Assembly: GCA_039029315.1 (NCBI GenBank)
Contig: JBCCGK010000014.1
Span: 62,001 to 126,000, forward strand
Origin: JBCCCJ01 sp039029315
GTDB lineage: Bacteria > Bacteroidota > Bacteroidia > J057
DNA length: 64,000 bases
Direction of reading: 5' to 3'
Part shown: positions 1-10,700 of the stretch, one piece after another
How the letters are laid out: each line of letters opens with the position of its first letter
Position numbering within the stretch: the first letter of the stretch is position 1
The notes under the pieces: generated by a model
Database searches by the model: none
What the model was told of the DNA's origin: nothing
The model's input: the letters and a program-made list of their open reading frames with translations, nothing else
Position numbers and translations under genes: made by a program

Positions 1-1832
1 AGGCGACACTTACTTTGAACCTGGCTGCAGGAGATTACTTTGTCAAAGCAGCAACCAATCATGCCAATATCCCTTATGTAGATGTCAGAGTAATACAAGG
101 AACGATTGCCAATATTATCCAGGGTGGAGGACTCCGCGTCTCAGAATTGATCACCCATGATGGAGAAGATGTTGCCAATGATATCCATCGAATTTTTGAG
201 TATCACTATTGGGAAGACAGAGATGGTGATGGAACGGATGAAGAGTACTCATATGGGAGACGATTGGCCAGACCGATTTACGGCCGATTTTCTGGCAGTA
301 GCCAATGGGAAGAAGGCATCGATGGAGGGGGGACTACACAATGTCTGGAAACATTGTACCTTCAATTTAACATTTCTGCGAACAGCCTTGCACCATTACG
401 CGGATATGGGGGCATGATTGGTTATGATAAAGTGGTGGAAAAATTTGGACGAAATGGTACCCAAACGGGCATTCATGGGAGATCGGAATACCATTATCAC
501 AACCAACCAGATGTGGTGAAAAGTTATTTTTTTCGAAGACCTCCAGGACTCCCCAATTTTCCTCATGAGGAAAGTAGTTTGAATGGCATGTTGAAACTGC
601 AAGAAGATTACTCGAGTACGGATCAGCTGGTGAGAAAACTTGAAAATAGCTATTCTGCCTATTCAACCAAGGAAGCGATTATGGGAATCTATCAGGAAGC
701 CTATAATGTATCCTCAGATGGAAGCTGTGGGGTGATTCCTAGTCCTTGTCAGGTCATGTCTTTTATTTATCCGGTTGCTTACAAAACATGGCCACGACTG
801 TTTACCTCAGCAGAGACGATCTACGCCTCAGAGGGTTCTGGTTCAGTAAAGACCTCAACGCTATTCCTGTATGATGCCAATCTGAAGCAGGTTCGAAGCA
901 AATCAATGAGTAACTCTGATGGATCTGTTTACAGAACAGAATTTCGATATGCAGAAGAAGGTGGAACTGGGGTACCTGCAGAGATGTATGATCCATTGAA
1001 CCCAAACTTCAAGCATATGTTAGGGATAGTCGTTGAAGAAACTTCCTTGCTGACAGGCAGTCCGATAGGACGGACAGTCAAAAACTTTCAATATGATGTC
1101 GCTGGAGACAGAATTCTGATGGGCAATACACAGATGTTTCCGACGGCGAATTCAGAGATGATTCAAATGAATTATGAATATGATGATGATTCCAATTTGG
1201 AGCAGGTGCAACGAGATGTCGGTCAGCCACAATGCTTTTTGTGGGGATATCATGAAAGTCTTCCCATTGCCAGAGTCATCAATGCCGAGGAGCGAGAAGT
1301 AGCCTATACAAGTTTTGAGGAGGAAGGAGAAACCTTTGTGGGGAATTGGATCATCAATTCTTCAAACGGAGGATGGGGATCTTCAAATGCCAAAACGGGT
1401 AGATTCAGTTTTGATTTGACGCCCGAAAGAAGTTTGGGGAGATATATCCCAACTACCGGGACTTATATTCTGAGTTATTGGGTGAAAGGGGCCAATCCAA
1501 GTACCAATCTCAGTAGAACCTTGATTCACAGCTCAGAACCGGACAAAAATGGCTTTGTTTATTATGAGTACGAAATCTACGCGAATGCCGGATCTACCTT
1601 CGGACTCACCGGAACTGGCTATAATGTGAGCCTGGATGAAGTCAGACTGTACCCTGAAAAAGCACAAATGAGCACCCTATGTTATGATGAAGACCACATG
1701 ATTCATACACAGACAGACGTCAATAATTTTTCCATCTACTATACATATGATGGACTGAATCGTCTGGTAGAAGTGCGTGATCAAAATGGCTTCCTGGTTC
1801 AGGAATACGATTACAAATATTATACAGAATAA
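1..1832 (+). CDS. RHS/YD-repeat 'A' protein of toxin cassette 1, 5'-truncated by window
   Basis: This is the C-terminal ~610 residues of a secreted RHS-like protein. The frame is open from the first bases of the window, and the first possible start (TTG at 15) is internal, so the gene begins upstream. The C-terminus has a WGYHESLPIA motif, an AYTSFE...GNW beta-sandwich module at about residues 430-550 (numbered from 15), and a terminal YD repeat (YTYDGLNRLVEVRD). The same order occurs at the end of the gene at 11232-15245 (WGQNASIPIA, AYTSFE, YQYDGQNRLEEVRD), so the two are paralogues in parallel cassettes. It ends 88 bases before the B gene at 1921, on the same strand. By analogy with TcB/TcC toxins (family knowledge) it may supply part of an RHS shell, but that is inference. 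No toxin domain or T9SS tail is visible. Confidence 0.8.
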   Translation, partial: ATLTLNLAAGDYFVKAATNHANIPYVDVRVIQGTIANIIQGGGLRVSELITHDGEDVANDIHRIFEYHYWEDRDGDGTDEEYSYGRRLARPIYGRFSGSSQWEEGIDGGGTTQCLETLYLQFNISANSLAPLRGYGGMIGYDKVVEKFGRNGTQTGIHGRSEYHYHNQPDVVKSYFFRRPPGLPNFPHEESSLNGMLKLQEDYSSTDQLVRKLENSYSAYSTKEAIMGIYQEAYNVSSDGSCGVIPSPCQVMSFIYPVAYKTWPRLFTSAETIYASEGSGSVKTSTLFLYDANLKQVRSKSMSNSDGSVYRTEFRYAEEGGTGVPAEMYDPLNPNFKHMLGIVVEETSLLTGSPIGRTVKNFQYDVAGDRILMGNTQMFPTANSEMIQMNYEYDDDSNLEQVQRDVGQPQCFLWGYHESLPIARVINAEEREVAYTSFEEEGETFVGNWIINSSNGGWGSSNAKTGRFSFDLTPERSLGRYIPTTGTYILSYWVKGANPSTNLSRTLIHSSEPDKNGFVYYEYEIYANAGSTFGLTGTGYNVSLDEVRLYPEKAQMSTLCYDEDHMIHTQTDVNNFSIYYTYDGLNRLVEVRDQNGFLVQEYDYKYYTE

Positions 1833-1920
1833 TTCAGCTTTTTAGGAACTGAAATCCAGCAGGCTTTTGGCCTTCGGGACTTGATCAGTTCAATACACGA
1901 AGCAAAAAAAATAATTTATC

Positions 1921-4900
1921 ATGTTAGCAATCAATCATTCATTCCCCATAAAGGGAGTGTGGAACAGGTACATCTTAACAGGACTTATCTGTCTCCTCTT
2001 TCAAAACTCGCAATCCCTCTTAGCCCAGAATCATATTTGGCTGGAGGCAGAATGCGGACAACTCGGTAGCAACTGGATCAGTCAAAGCAACTCTTCTGCA
2101 TCTAATAGCAGTTGGGCTGTCTTGCCAACGAGTAATGGAACGGATCAATACAGTGGTCCTTCCACCAATCCAGCGGACTATCTGACCCTGAATTTTACGG
2201 CCAATGTGGCAGGTTCATATCGAATCTATTTTCGACATCAGGCACCCGATGGAGATCATAATTCCTTTTGGATTCGGGTCAATGGCGGCGCCTGGGATGC
2301 TTCAGAGTTGCATTTTGGAGCCAATCTGCAATGGAGTCATATGAATACCTCCGCGAATTTGGGGATTCCTGTCAACATCAATTTGGTCCAGGGAGCCAAC
2401 ACCATTGAGATCACACATCGTGAACCTGGTGCGCCGCTCGACAAGCTTTTACTCTCCTATCAAAACAGTACTGTTCCATGGGGGGTAGGTACACCAGGGG
2501 ACAATTGTACGACCTCCAGTGGTCCTTTCGCCAGTATGAGTGCCAGCCCGACTACAGGGACAGCACCCTTGTTTGTCAGCTTCTCCAGTGCCGGCTCATT
2601 TGATCCGCAAGGAGATCCATTGACATATTCCTGGACATTTGGTGATGGACAAACCAGCAATTCTGCCAACCCAACTCATACCTATTTTCAATCTGGCACT
2701 TATACTGCCAGCCTGACCATAGATGATGGTAACGGCAATAGTGATCAGGTATTTGAAACCATTACGGTTGCCGCACCACCTTCTTCCACTTCCATCTATC
2801 TGGAAGCTGAATGCGGGATAGTGGGTTCTAATTGGCAGACTGTCAATGATGCCTCAGTCTCTAATGATTCCTATGTGAATTATCCCTCCGCTCCGATCGC
2901 CAATCAGCAAGCACCCTCAGATCCGGCTGACCAGATTCACTACACTGTAGATATAGACAATGCTGGATCATACAAAATGTATTTCCGACAATTGTCTGCC
3001 ACCATATATGCCAATTCAATCTGGGTTCGAATCAATCAAGGGAACTGGGTAGCGTGTGGCTTTGCGGCAGGTCCAACCTATGCCTGGTATCAATACAATG
3101 ACAACAACGACATGGGGCCACCCACCGATGTGAACTTGAATGCAGGACAAAACACCATTGAGATTGCCTATCGAGAATCAGAATGTAGGTTGGACAAAAT
3201 CTATATTACCAATGGAACGAATGTGCCCGCTGGTGAAGGCCCTGCCGCGAACAATTGTACAGGCACACCCAATTCTCCGCCAACGGCTTTCTTGACTGCC
3301 AGTCCTTTGACAGGATTTGCCCCATTGGTCGTCAATTTTGATGGAAGTGGTTCTACCGACCCTGATCAGGATCCTTTGACCTATCACTGGGATTTCGGCA
3401 ATGGTGTTCAGGGAAATGGTGGATCGACCAATACGCATACTTATACAGCTGCTGGAACCTATACCGCTACCCTGACGGTGGATGATGGGCAAGGAGGAAG
3501 TGATCAGGCAACTGTCCAGATTGTTGTTTCCAATCCTCCAAATGGAGAAGCTGAAATTTGGTTGGAAGCTGAATGTGGAGAAAGAGGGGCAAACTGGACT
3601 CAATATCAGGCCTTTGATGCTTCTGGAGAAGCCTATGCTGTCCATACTGGTAGCAGTGGGCAGTTTGGTTCTCCTTCCAGCAATAGTGATGATTGGGTCA
3701 GTTATGATCTGAGGGTATTGGATGCAGGACCATATTGGATCTATGTCCGTCATTTGTCCCCCACTAGCAATAGTAATTCTGTTTGGATGCGTGTCAATGG
3801 AAGTCAACAACTGGAAACATTTTTGCCGGAAGGGAATAGCTATGACTGGGATTTGGCGAATGATGCCAATTCTCCTGTTTCTGTCTATCTGAATGCAGGT
3901 CCTAACACGTTGGAAATCTCACATCGAGAACCCGGAACCAGGATTGACAAATTTTTCATTACACAAACACAAATTAGCCCTCAATACCAAGGCGGGAATG
4001 CGAATAACTGTGGTGATTGTGGACAGGACGACGTCATCTGGGCAACACCCACTACAGGCAAAAACAGAATCATCAGCCGAAGGTATCGAAAGGCTGTTGA
4101 GCAACAAACTGAGGTAAGCCTAGCCCGAGAGATCGAACAGGAAGTGGAGTATTATGATGGAATAGGAAGAGCCATTCAGGAAACGGATGTACAATACAGT
4201 CCAGCCTTACAGGATGTCGTTCGCTTTCGGGAATATGATAGTAAAGGAAGAGAAGCGCATAAGTATTTGCCTTACACAGATCCCGCTGATGGAGGCTGGA
4301 GAGGCCAACTTCCTAGCCAGGAAGGACTGCAAAGCAGTTTTTATCAAAATAATTTCTCCCACTATGGACCTGATCTGGCGAATCTCAAAGAAGTCAAAAT
4401 CTTTGAGGAATCTCCCTTGAATCGTTCAATTACTACAGTGAATGTTGGTATCGAATGGGAACAGAGGGAGCAACAATACTTGATCAATGGAAGCAATGAG
4501 GTATTGAGTTTTGGATTGTCTCCCTCTATCCCACGAACGGCATCCTTCTACACAGCAAATACTTTGTTCAAAAAGAAGGACGTAGATGAGAATGGTCATG
4601 ATAAGCTCACGTATTCTGATAAATTGGGTCGGACCATCCTGGAGGTCTCCTATGTAGATAACCAAACCCCAGCTCAGACCTACTACATCTATGATGCCTT
4701 TGGTTGGGTGGCGTATATATTGCCTCCTGAAGCGACAAAAGAAGTCATCGCCAACGGAAATACCCTGACCCAAAGTATTCTAGACAAATGGTGTTTTCAG
4801 TTTAAACATGACAATCGACGGAGAATGATTGAGAAAAAAGTTCCTGGAGAGGAGGAATGGACGTATTTTGTCTATGATAAATTGGATAGGGAAGTAGCTG

Positions 4901-7548
4901 TGCAGGATGGCAATCAGAGAGAGGTGGGAAGATGGATCTTCACCAAATATGATGAACTCGATCGCTCAATCATGACAGGACTTTGGGATTCTCCTTCCAA
5001 TATTGGAAACAGCAGGACAGACATTCAATCAGCGATAAATGCCCAATCCATCATCAGTGAATCTCCTCAATCTGGCGGAATACATGGATACAGCAATCAG
5101 GTCATCCCAAATCCGAATAATGCCAACTCATTGGTACTTGCTGTTAGTTATTATGACGATTATGATACAGATGGAAATACCGGCAACGGACCAGAACATT
5201 CCTTTGTTGAAGAGTCGGGAATAGCCTTGCCAGCCGTAAGGGAACGATTGAGGTCCATAATTACGGTAGTCAAGGCAAGGGTATTGGATAGCAATCCTGT
5301 CGAATGGCTTAATACCAGAACCTTTTACAATGAATATGGGCAAGAAATTCAAACCCAATCTGATCATTTGCATGGGGTAGATATCCAAAGTCAAAAAGTC
5401 AACTTTATTGGAGAAGTGGAGCAGACCTTTTTGCGCCATCAGGGTCCTGGAAATACTGAGCAGGTCAGAAAGGAGTATTGCTATGACCATCGCGGACGTC
5501 TGATTCAGCTTCGGCAGCAGGTCAATGATGATCCAGAATTGGTTCTTGCGGAGCATGCTTATAATGAGTTGGGAGAATCCTTGTCCAAGCAATGTCATTC
5601 CACAAACAATGGAGACTCATTCCTTGAAAACTGCACTTTTACCCATAACATTCGAGGGTTCATGACGGATATCAATGATGTAGATGCTTCTTGTGGCTCT
5701 ACGGGTTTGTTCAGCATGCGTTTGGGCTACAATGAAGACAATACCTTCAGCCCACCTGTCATTCATGGAAATGAAAATGGAAACATCACCTTTCAACTTT
5801 GGCGATCAGCGGATGATTGTTCTCTTCATGGCTATGCCTATGATTATGACGACATGGACCGCTTGACCAGTGCCCATTATCGACGAAATGCAAATGGCTC
5901 ATGGAACCATGATGTTGATAGATATTCCACTTCTTACAGTTATGACCTGAATGGAAATATCGAGGGTCTGTCTCGGAATGGAAAGAATGGCGCAGGAAGC
6001 AATGCCTATGGACTCATGGACGACCTGACCCTCACTTACCAGGCAAATCATCCCAATCGATTGGCTTCTGTTAGCGATGCTGCCAGCCACGCTCCTCAGA
6101 CTGGCATTGACGAATTCATTGATGGTTCTTCAGGATCAAATGAGTACGACTATGACCCCAATGGAAACATGACCCAGGATCAAAACAAGTTCATCAATGC
6201 GGATTACAATTATCTGAACAAACTGGACCATATCAGCTTTTATGGTGGACCCAATGCTGGTTCCAGTATCAGCTATATTTATGATGCGCTAGGAAACATC
6301 CTTCAGAAAACTGTCAATAGTTCCTCATCTGTTACAACAGATTATATTGCTGGATTTCATTATGTGAATGGAACGCTGGAGTTCTTTCCACATGAGGAAG
6401 GGCGTATGGTACATGAAGGCAATGATGTCTTCCGTTCAGAATATGTCTATGAAGATTACCTGGGCAATGCCCGCCTGACTTTCACTGACCTGAATGATGA
6501 TGGTACCATCGATACCAATCCCGCCAATCAGGAAATCGTACAGGTGGATCACTACTATCCATTTGGTCAGCGCATGGCTGGAATCAGCTCAGTGAATGGC
6601 CTGCTCAACCGCTATCGGTACAATGGCAATGAGCTCCAAGATGAACTAGGTCTGAATTGGTATGACTATGGAGCGAGAATGTATGACCCAAGTGTGGGGA
6701 GATTTACCAGCGTAGATCCATTGGTCAATAAGTATGTTGGAATCAGTCCATTTGCATATGTTGCCAATACCCCAACCAATGCCATTGATCCAGACGGAAG
6801 ATATATTTTGTTCATCGGGGGCTTGCGGCTCTGGAAGCAAAAAGCAGATCAAAGACAATGGTTAGGAGGATTCAAAATCCATACTACAGATGTCTATGAT
6901 TATTGGTCAACAGACGAAAATACTTTTGGAAGACCTGCGAATATAGCTGCTTATTATCAGGATAAGTATAGGGACTACAATGTTGGATTTACAAGTGGTT
7001 CCTCAAAATGGAAGTCACAAGCCGGCGATCGAGAAGCGGACGGGGAAAAGAAGGCAGAACTATTCCATGAAATGGTCCAGCAGGGAAAAATTAAATTGAA
7101 ACAAGGAGAAACGATCAAGGTAATCTCACATAGCCAGGGGGGTGCCCATGCCGCAGGCTACGTTCGGAAATTACTGAGCTATAAGGATGAGAATGGGAAC
7201 TCAATTTATAAAGTTGAGGTGATAGAGTACATTACTCCTCATCAGCCAACCGATATCAATCATCCAGAAGGGGTTCGTGGCATTCAATATAGCCATCCCA
7301 GTGACGCAGTTTCATCAAAACCTCCGAAGTGGATGCGCAAGCGTAATGGCGGTTCAGAATTTGGCAAGATTGATGGAATCAGTGATGATGATTTTTATGA
7401 TGAAGATATTATGGGGGGAGAAGGACAACCTCCATGCGAAGGACCTGGATTTAATCAAAATCGTTGTGGTCATAATGTAACAGATAATGATAGATTCATC
7501 AGACAATCGGAAAGGAATAGTCCAAGAATATATCGTCCAAGAAGATAG
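1921..7548 (+). CDS. Giant PKD/carbohydrate-binding/DUF6443/RHS polymorphic toxin with lipase-like C-terminus ('B' protein, cassette 1)
   Basis: 1875 residues, ATG start. A Sec signal peptide ends near residue 36. Three homologous carbohydrate-binding-like modules begin with (I/Y)WLEAECG-type motifs near residues 38, 292 and 546. They are separated by two PKD domains at about 201-287 and 453-540. A DUF6443 region (NRIISRRYRKAV) starts near 707, YD repeats follow, and the RHS core runs about 1564-1627 (RYRYNGNEL, DYGARMYDP, closing at DPDGR). The C-terminal ~250 residues are the variable tip. Strand ILFIGG, nucleophile-elbow motif SHSQGG (Ser1738), Asp1795 in HPSDAV and His1851 in CGHN suggest an alpha/beta-hydrolase (lipase-like) effector; the triad assignment is inference. 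The next gene is a convergent CHAT protein, and no immunity-like gene follows. Confidence 0.9.
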   Translation: MLAINHSFPIKGVWNRYILTGLICLLFQNSQSLLAQNHIWLEAECGQLGSNWISQSNSSASNSSWAVLPTSNGTDQYSGPSTNPADYLTLNFTANVAGSYRIYFRHQAPDGDHNSFWIRVNGGAWDASELHFGANLQWSHMNTSANLGIPVNINLVQGANTIEITHREPGAPLDKLLLSYQNSTVPWGVGTPGDNCTTSSGPFASMSASPTTGTAPLFVSFSSAGSFDPQGDPLTYSWTFGDGQTSNSANPTHTYFQSGTYTASLTIDDGNGNSDQVFETITVAAPPSSTSIYLEAECGIVGSNWQTVNDASVSNDSYVNYPSAPIANQQAPSDPADQIHYTVDIDNAGSYKMYFRQLSATIYANSIWVRINQGNWVACGFAAGPTYAWYQYNDNNDMGPPTDVNLNAGQNTIEIAYRESECRLDKIYITNGTNVPAGEGPAANNCTGTPNSPPTAFLTASPLTGFAPLVVNFDGSGSTDPDQDPLTYHWDFGNGVQGNGGSTNTHTYTAAGTYTATLTVDDGQGGSDQATVQIVVSNPPNGEAEIWLEAECGERGANWTQYQAFDASGEAYAVHTGSSGQFGSPSSNSDDWVSYDLRVLDAGPYWIYVRHLSPTSNSNSVWMRVNGSQQLETFLPEGNSYDWDLANDANSPVSVYLNAGPNTLEISHREPGTRIDKFFITQTQISPQYQGGNANNCGDCGQDDVIWATPTTGKNRIISRRYRKAVEQQTEVSLAREIEQEVEYYDGIGRAIQETDVQYSPALQDVVRFREYDSKGREAHKYLPYTDPADGGWRGQLPSQEGLQSSFYQNNFSHYGPDLANLKEVKIFEESPLNRSITTVNVGIEWEQREQQYLINGSNEVLSFGLSPSIPRTASFYTANTLFKKKDVDENGHDKLTYSDKLGRTILEVSYVDNQTPAQTYYIYDAFGWVAYILPPEATKEVIANGNTLTQSILDKWCFQFKHDNRRRMIEKKVPGEEEWTYFVYDKLDREVAVQDGNQREVGRWIFTKYDELDRSIMTGLWDSPSNIGNSRTDIQSAINAQSIISESPQSGGIHGYSNQVIPNPNNANSLVLAVSYYDDYDTDGNTGNGPEHSFVEESGIALPAVRERLRSIITVVKARVLDSNPVEWLNTRTFYNEYGQEIQTQSDHLHGVDIQSQKVNFIGEVEQTFLRHQGPGNTEQVRKEYCYDHRGRLIQLRQQVNDDPELVLAEHAYNELGESLSKQCHSTNNGDSFLENCTFTHNIRGFMTDINDVDASCGSTGLFSMRLGYNEDNTFSPPVIHGNENGNITFQLWRSADDCSLHGYAYDYDDMDRLTSAHYRRNANGSWNHDVDRYSTSYSYDLNGNIEGLSRNGKNGAGSNAYGLMDDLTLTYQANHPNRLASVSDAASHAPQTGIDEFIDGSSGSNEYDYDPNGNMTQDQNKFINADYNYLNKLDHISFYGGPNAGSSISYIYDALGNILQKTVNSSSSVTTDYIAGFHYVNGTLEFFPHEEGRMVHEGNDVFRSEYVYEDYLGNARLTFTDLNDDGTIDTNPANQEIVQVDHYYPFGQRMAGISSVNGLLNRYRYNGNELQDELGLNWYDYGARMYDPSVGRFTSVDPLVNKYVGISPFAYVANTPTNAIDPDGRYILFIGGLRLWKQKADQRQWLGGFKIHTTDVYDYWSTDENTFGRPANIAAYYQDKYRDYNVGFTSGSSKWKSQAGDREADGEKKAELFHEMVQQGKIKLKQGETIKVISHSQGGAHAAGYVRKLLSYKDENGNSIYKVEVIEYITPHQPTDINHPEGVRGIQYSHPSDAVSSKPPKWMRKRNGGSEFGKIDGISDDDFYDEDIMGGEGQPPCEGPGFNQNRCGHNVTDNDRFIRQSERNSPRIYRPRR

Positions 7549-7590
7549 TAAGTTGGGCTAAAGATTCCTCATTTACTAGCTGACTACTTT

Positions 7591-7620
7591 CGCGGCAGGT
7601 TGAAACCTGCCGCGATTTTT
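7591..7620 (+). terminator. Rho-independent terminator after the first RHS B gene
   Basis: A perfect 11-bp inverted repeat (arms 7591-7601 and 7604-7614, CGCGGCAGGTT and its complement) is followed by ATTTTTTCT. It lies 43 bases after the B1 stop codon and before the convergent CHAT gene. This is a textbook intrinsic terminator for the plus-strand transcript. Confidence 0.85.
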
Positions 7621-7762
7621 TCTTTGAACAATTTCCCGAGGAATTCCGCTGATCCTGAAATCATACAAGCAAAAGGGAGGATTCATTCTGAACTGCTCCC
7701 TTCTAGATGTTGAGCTTGTTGGTGTTATGTTTCTCCCAAGGACAGCGAGGAGGCAATTGAGG

Positions 7763-10700
7763 TTAGGTAATTCGCTCTGCTAATTGATGGTTACCCTGGC
7801 CATTATATCCAACATACCCCAAACGAATTAGCAGGAAAATCCCCAAAAGCAGGAATACATGCCAGGCTTTCAGGATATCACTCCGTCTTTTCGTTTCCCC
7901 CACATCCCCAACTAATACAAAATTGGCCCAGAGACGAGGATCTGTCAAATGATCAGGAGAAGTTTCCAGAAAATCCAGTTTCGCCTTCTGTAGAGCAATA
8001 TCTTTTGGATATCCTTTGGCTAAATACTCATAAAAAAGCGGCATCAACTCTTTACCTACCACATCTCTGGTCTCCCACAGACTCATCACAGTAGAAGGAC
8101 AGCCTGCATACTGAAAGGCCCGCGCCATGCTCTGCACCCCTTCTCCCTTGACAAATGATCCATAGCCAGAATGACAAGCGCTCAAAACCACCAGATTAGC
8201 CGAGAGCTTCATATTGTACAACTCATAAGCGTACAATTGTTGGTTCTCAGAGGTGTCAGATGAAAACAACAAATGGGATTGCAAAGGAGAGTTCGGATCA
8301 TGGAATCCATGCATGGCCAGATGAAGAATATTGGATTTGGGACCCTCTGTGAGAAAGGCTGCTTTGCTTGCTTGTTTCCCAAGAAAGATCTTCCCCTTTT
8401 CTAATTGTCCTATTAACTTGATCTCTTCCTGATTGTATGGCAGATGCAGGAACCCATCATATGCGGGCCCAAAGCCAGCAAAAGGAATGGACGGAGTTGC
8501 TTGTTGTCTTTCCTGCAGGAGCAAAGAAGCAGAGTTGGCATAGGAAATCGCATATTCTTCAATCACATATGCCTTTTTGCCTTTTTGATCCTCAAACTTC
8601 AGGATGTCAAAAGGCAAATAATTCAGAAGCCCATCCGGAATGATGATGAGCCGGGAGATTCCAGACATGTGTTCAAGCGCGGGAGCGAGAAACCAGGCAT
8701 AGCACTGATTCAGGCTAGCAGATAAATCAAAGGTGGGGAGAAGGATTGTTTCTGAATGGAGGTAATCCAGGATTTGATTAAGTTGTTGTTCTTGCGCAGA
8801 AGAAAAAGAAATTTTGTTGAATTGCATATGGGCAGGGGCAATAACAATCTGATAAATCACTTCATTCCCCCAATAATATTCTAGAAGACCAGATCTTTCC
8901 CTGGTCAATTTCTTTTGAAGAGAAGGCAAATCAGTATCGGGTGAATAGGAAGCAAGTTTGACATAGGTAGGATATTCTTGCTCCAGGTAATCATAGAACA
9001 GATGGAGGTCTTCTGAGAAGGTTTCCACTTGATATTTGTAATAGGCGAGAGTTAAGGAGTCTGTATCTGTATCAATGCGTTTATTCTGATAGGCCTGCCA
9101 ATAAAAATTGAGATCAGATGTTAATTTTTCCTCTCTTTTTGTAAGGGAATCGGGAATGTTGGCAAATTCCAGGGCATATTCCCTTTGGACAGATTGTTGA
9201 AGCAGAATACTCTTACTTGCCTCAGCCAACTGAAAGGCATGATAGACAAAGGAATTGCTGCCGGTTTCCTGGTACATCCGATAACAAGCCTCCATGCCAG
9301 ATTCACAAATGATTGCAATTTGTTCTGCCCAATATTCTTTGGAATGTTGATCGCGATTTGATTTTAGAATTGACTTGGAAACGGCCAGGGCTGTTTGACA
9401 AATATGTAAGCTCCTCAATAAGTCCACATGATTTTGTGCAGGGACCCCTAAACAACAAATCAATTGCCTGTGGAGTAGGTCCAAATAAATAACGGGATGG
9501 ATGACAGCGTCTGGCTCAGGCAATGCCCCTGATAAAGTACTAATGGAAATGGCCTCAATTCCTTTGTCATAATAATGTATGGCCTCGTTCTCTTTTCCTT
9601 TTTGTTCAGCGATTTGCCCCAACAGAGAATAGGTGTTTGCCAATTCTGTATGAAGAGTTACCTCGAATGTTTTGAATATATCCAGTGCTGCTGTTACATA
9701 TTCATTGGCCTTGTTCATGTTATTCAGCTCTATTTGGTACCCTGCCCAGAAGTTATAGAGGGTAGCCAGGCTCATGGGAAATTCATGGGTGTTGTACCAC
9801 TGTTCTGCCTTGAAAAAATATGTTTCTGCTATTTCTTTGTTTCCCAGATGTACATGGATGCTTGAAGCCAACTGGAATAATTTTCCCTCGAAATCTGATG
9901 CTTCATACCGATATCCAGTATTTGGTTGGCTGTTGAGAGTTAGTTGTAAATAATGAAAGGCTGAATCATTTTGTCCCATTTGATTGAAAACGCTTGCCAT
10001 GTTCATATACTTCAATCGTCCGCTTAAGCCCCTTCGATAGTACCTCAGTGCTCTTTGCCAATCACCACGTTGGGTGTATACCATCGCCATGGTATTTGCC
10101 CAGTATGACTCCAAATGGGGCCGATTTTGGGACTGGATAAGTGGTTTTTGTTGCTCAAGTGTTTCAATCAGTTCTGTTTGATTTCCTTTTTTTTGGTGAA
10201 TATCATTGAGAATTTGATATGCCCCTAAGCGAAGATTTCCCGCTTCATAGTCTGGAAGATTTTCTGATAATTCGAGGACGGTATGGCAGTAGGCAAGCGC
10301 ATCTTCATATTCTTCCAGATTAGAGGTCAACATAGCTAGATGCAGATATAAATCATGATTCAGGGTATCTATATGCTGATCATAGATCTCTCTGGCCTTT
10401 CGTGCATGGAATCGCATTTTTTTAAGCTCTCCCGAGTATAGATAATGCGTAAACAATCCAAAATGGGATTTGCCAACCAATAAATTCGTAGGTGCCAAAT
10501 GTTGGTGCATAAGCGATTGTGAATAAGCAATCAGGCTGAGCATGCTATCGATTTCTTTGTCAATCTGATACAGGCTGCAAGTATTCAAATAATGACTAAT
10601 AGCCCGATCCCATTGTTGTTCGGCTGCAAGGAGATCTCCTGCTTTTCGGTACCAAAAAGCCGCACTGTCTCGTTGGAAGACTTTATGAAACTCGAACGCT

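Noticed and set aside
15..1832. Complete gene starting at the TTG at 15
   Set aside because: The frame is open to the first bases of the window and the paralogue at 11232 is over 700 residues longer at the N-terminus, so it is truncated by the window.
3178..3810. 210-codon minus-strand frame inside the first RHS B gene
   Set aside because: It lies wholly within a well-supported plus-strand gene, shows no domain or sensible start context and is a frame shadow.
7549..7762. Hidden immunity gene after the first RHS toxin
   Set aside because: The 214 bases hold a terminator and no frame with a plausible start and length on either strand.
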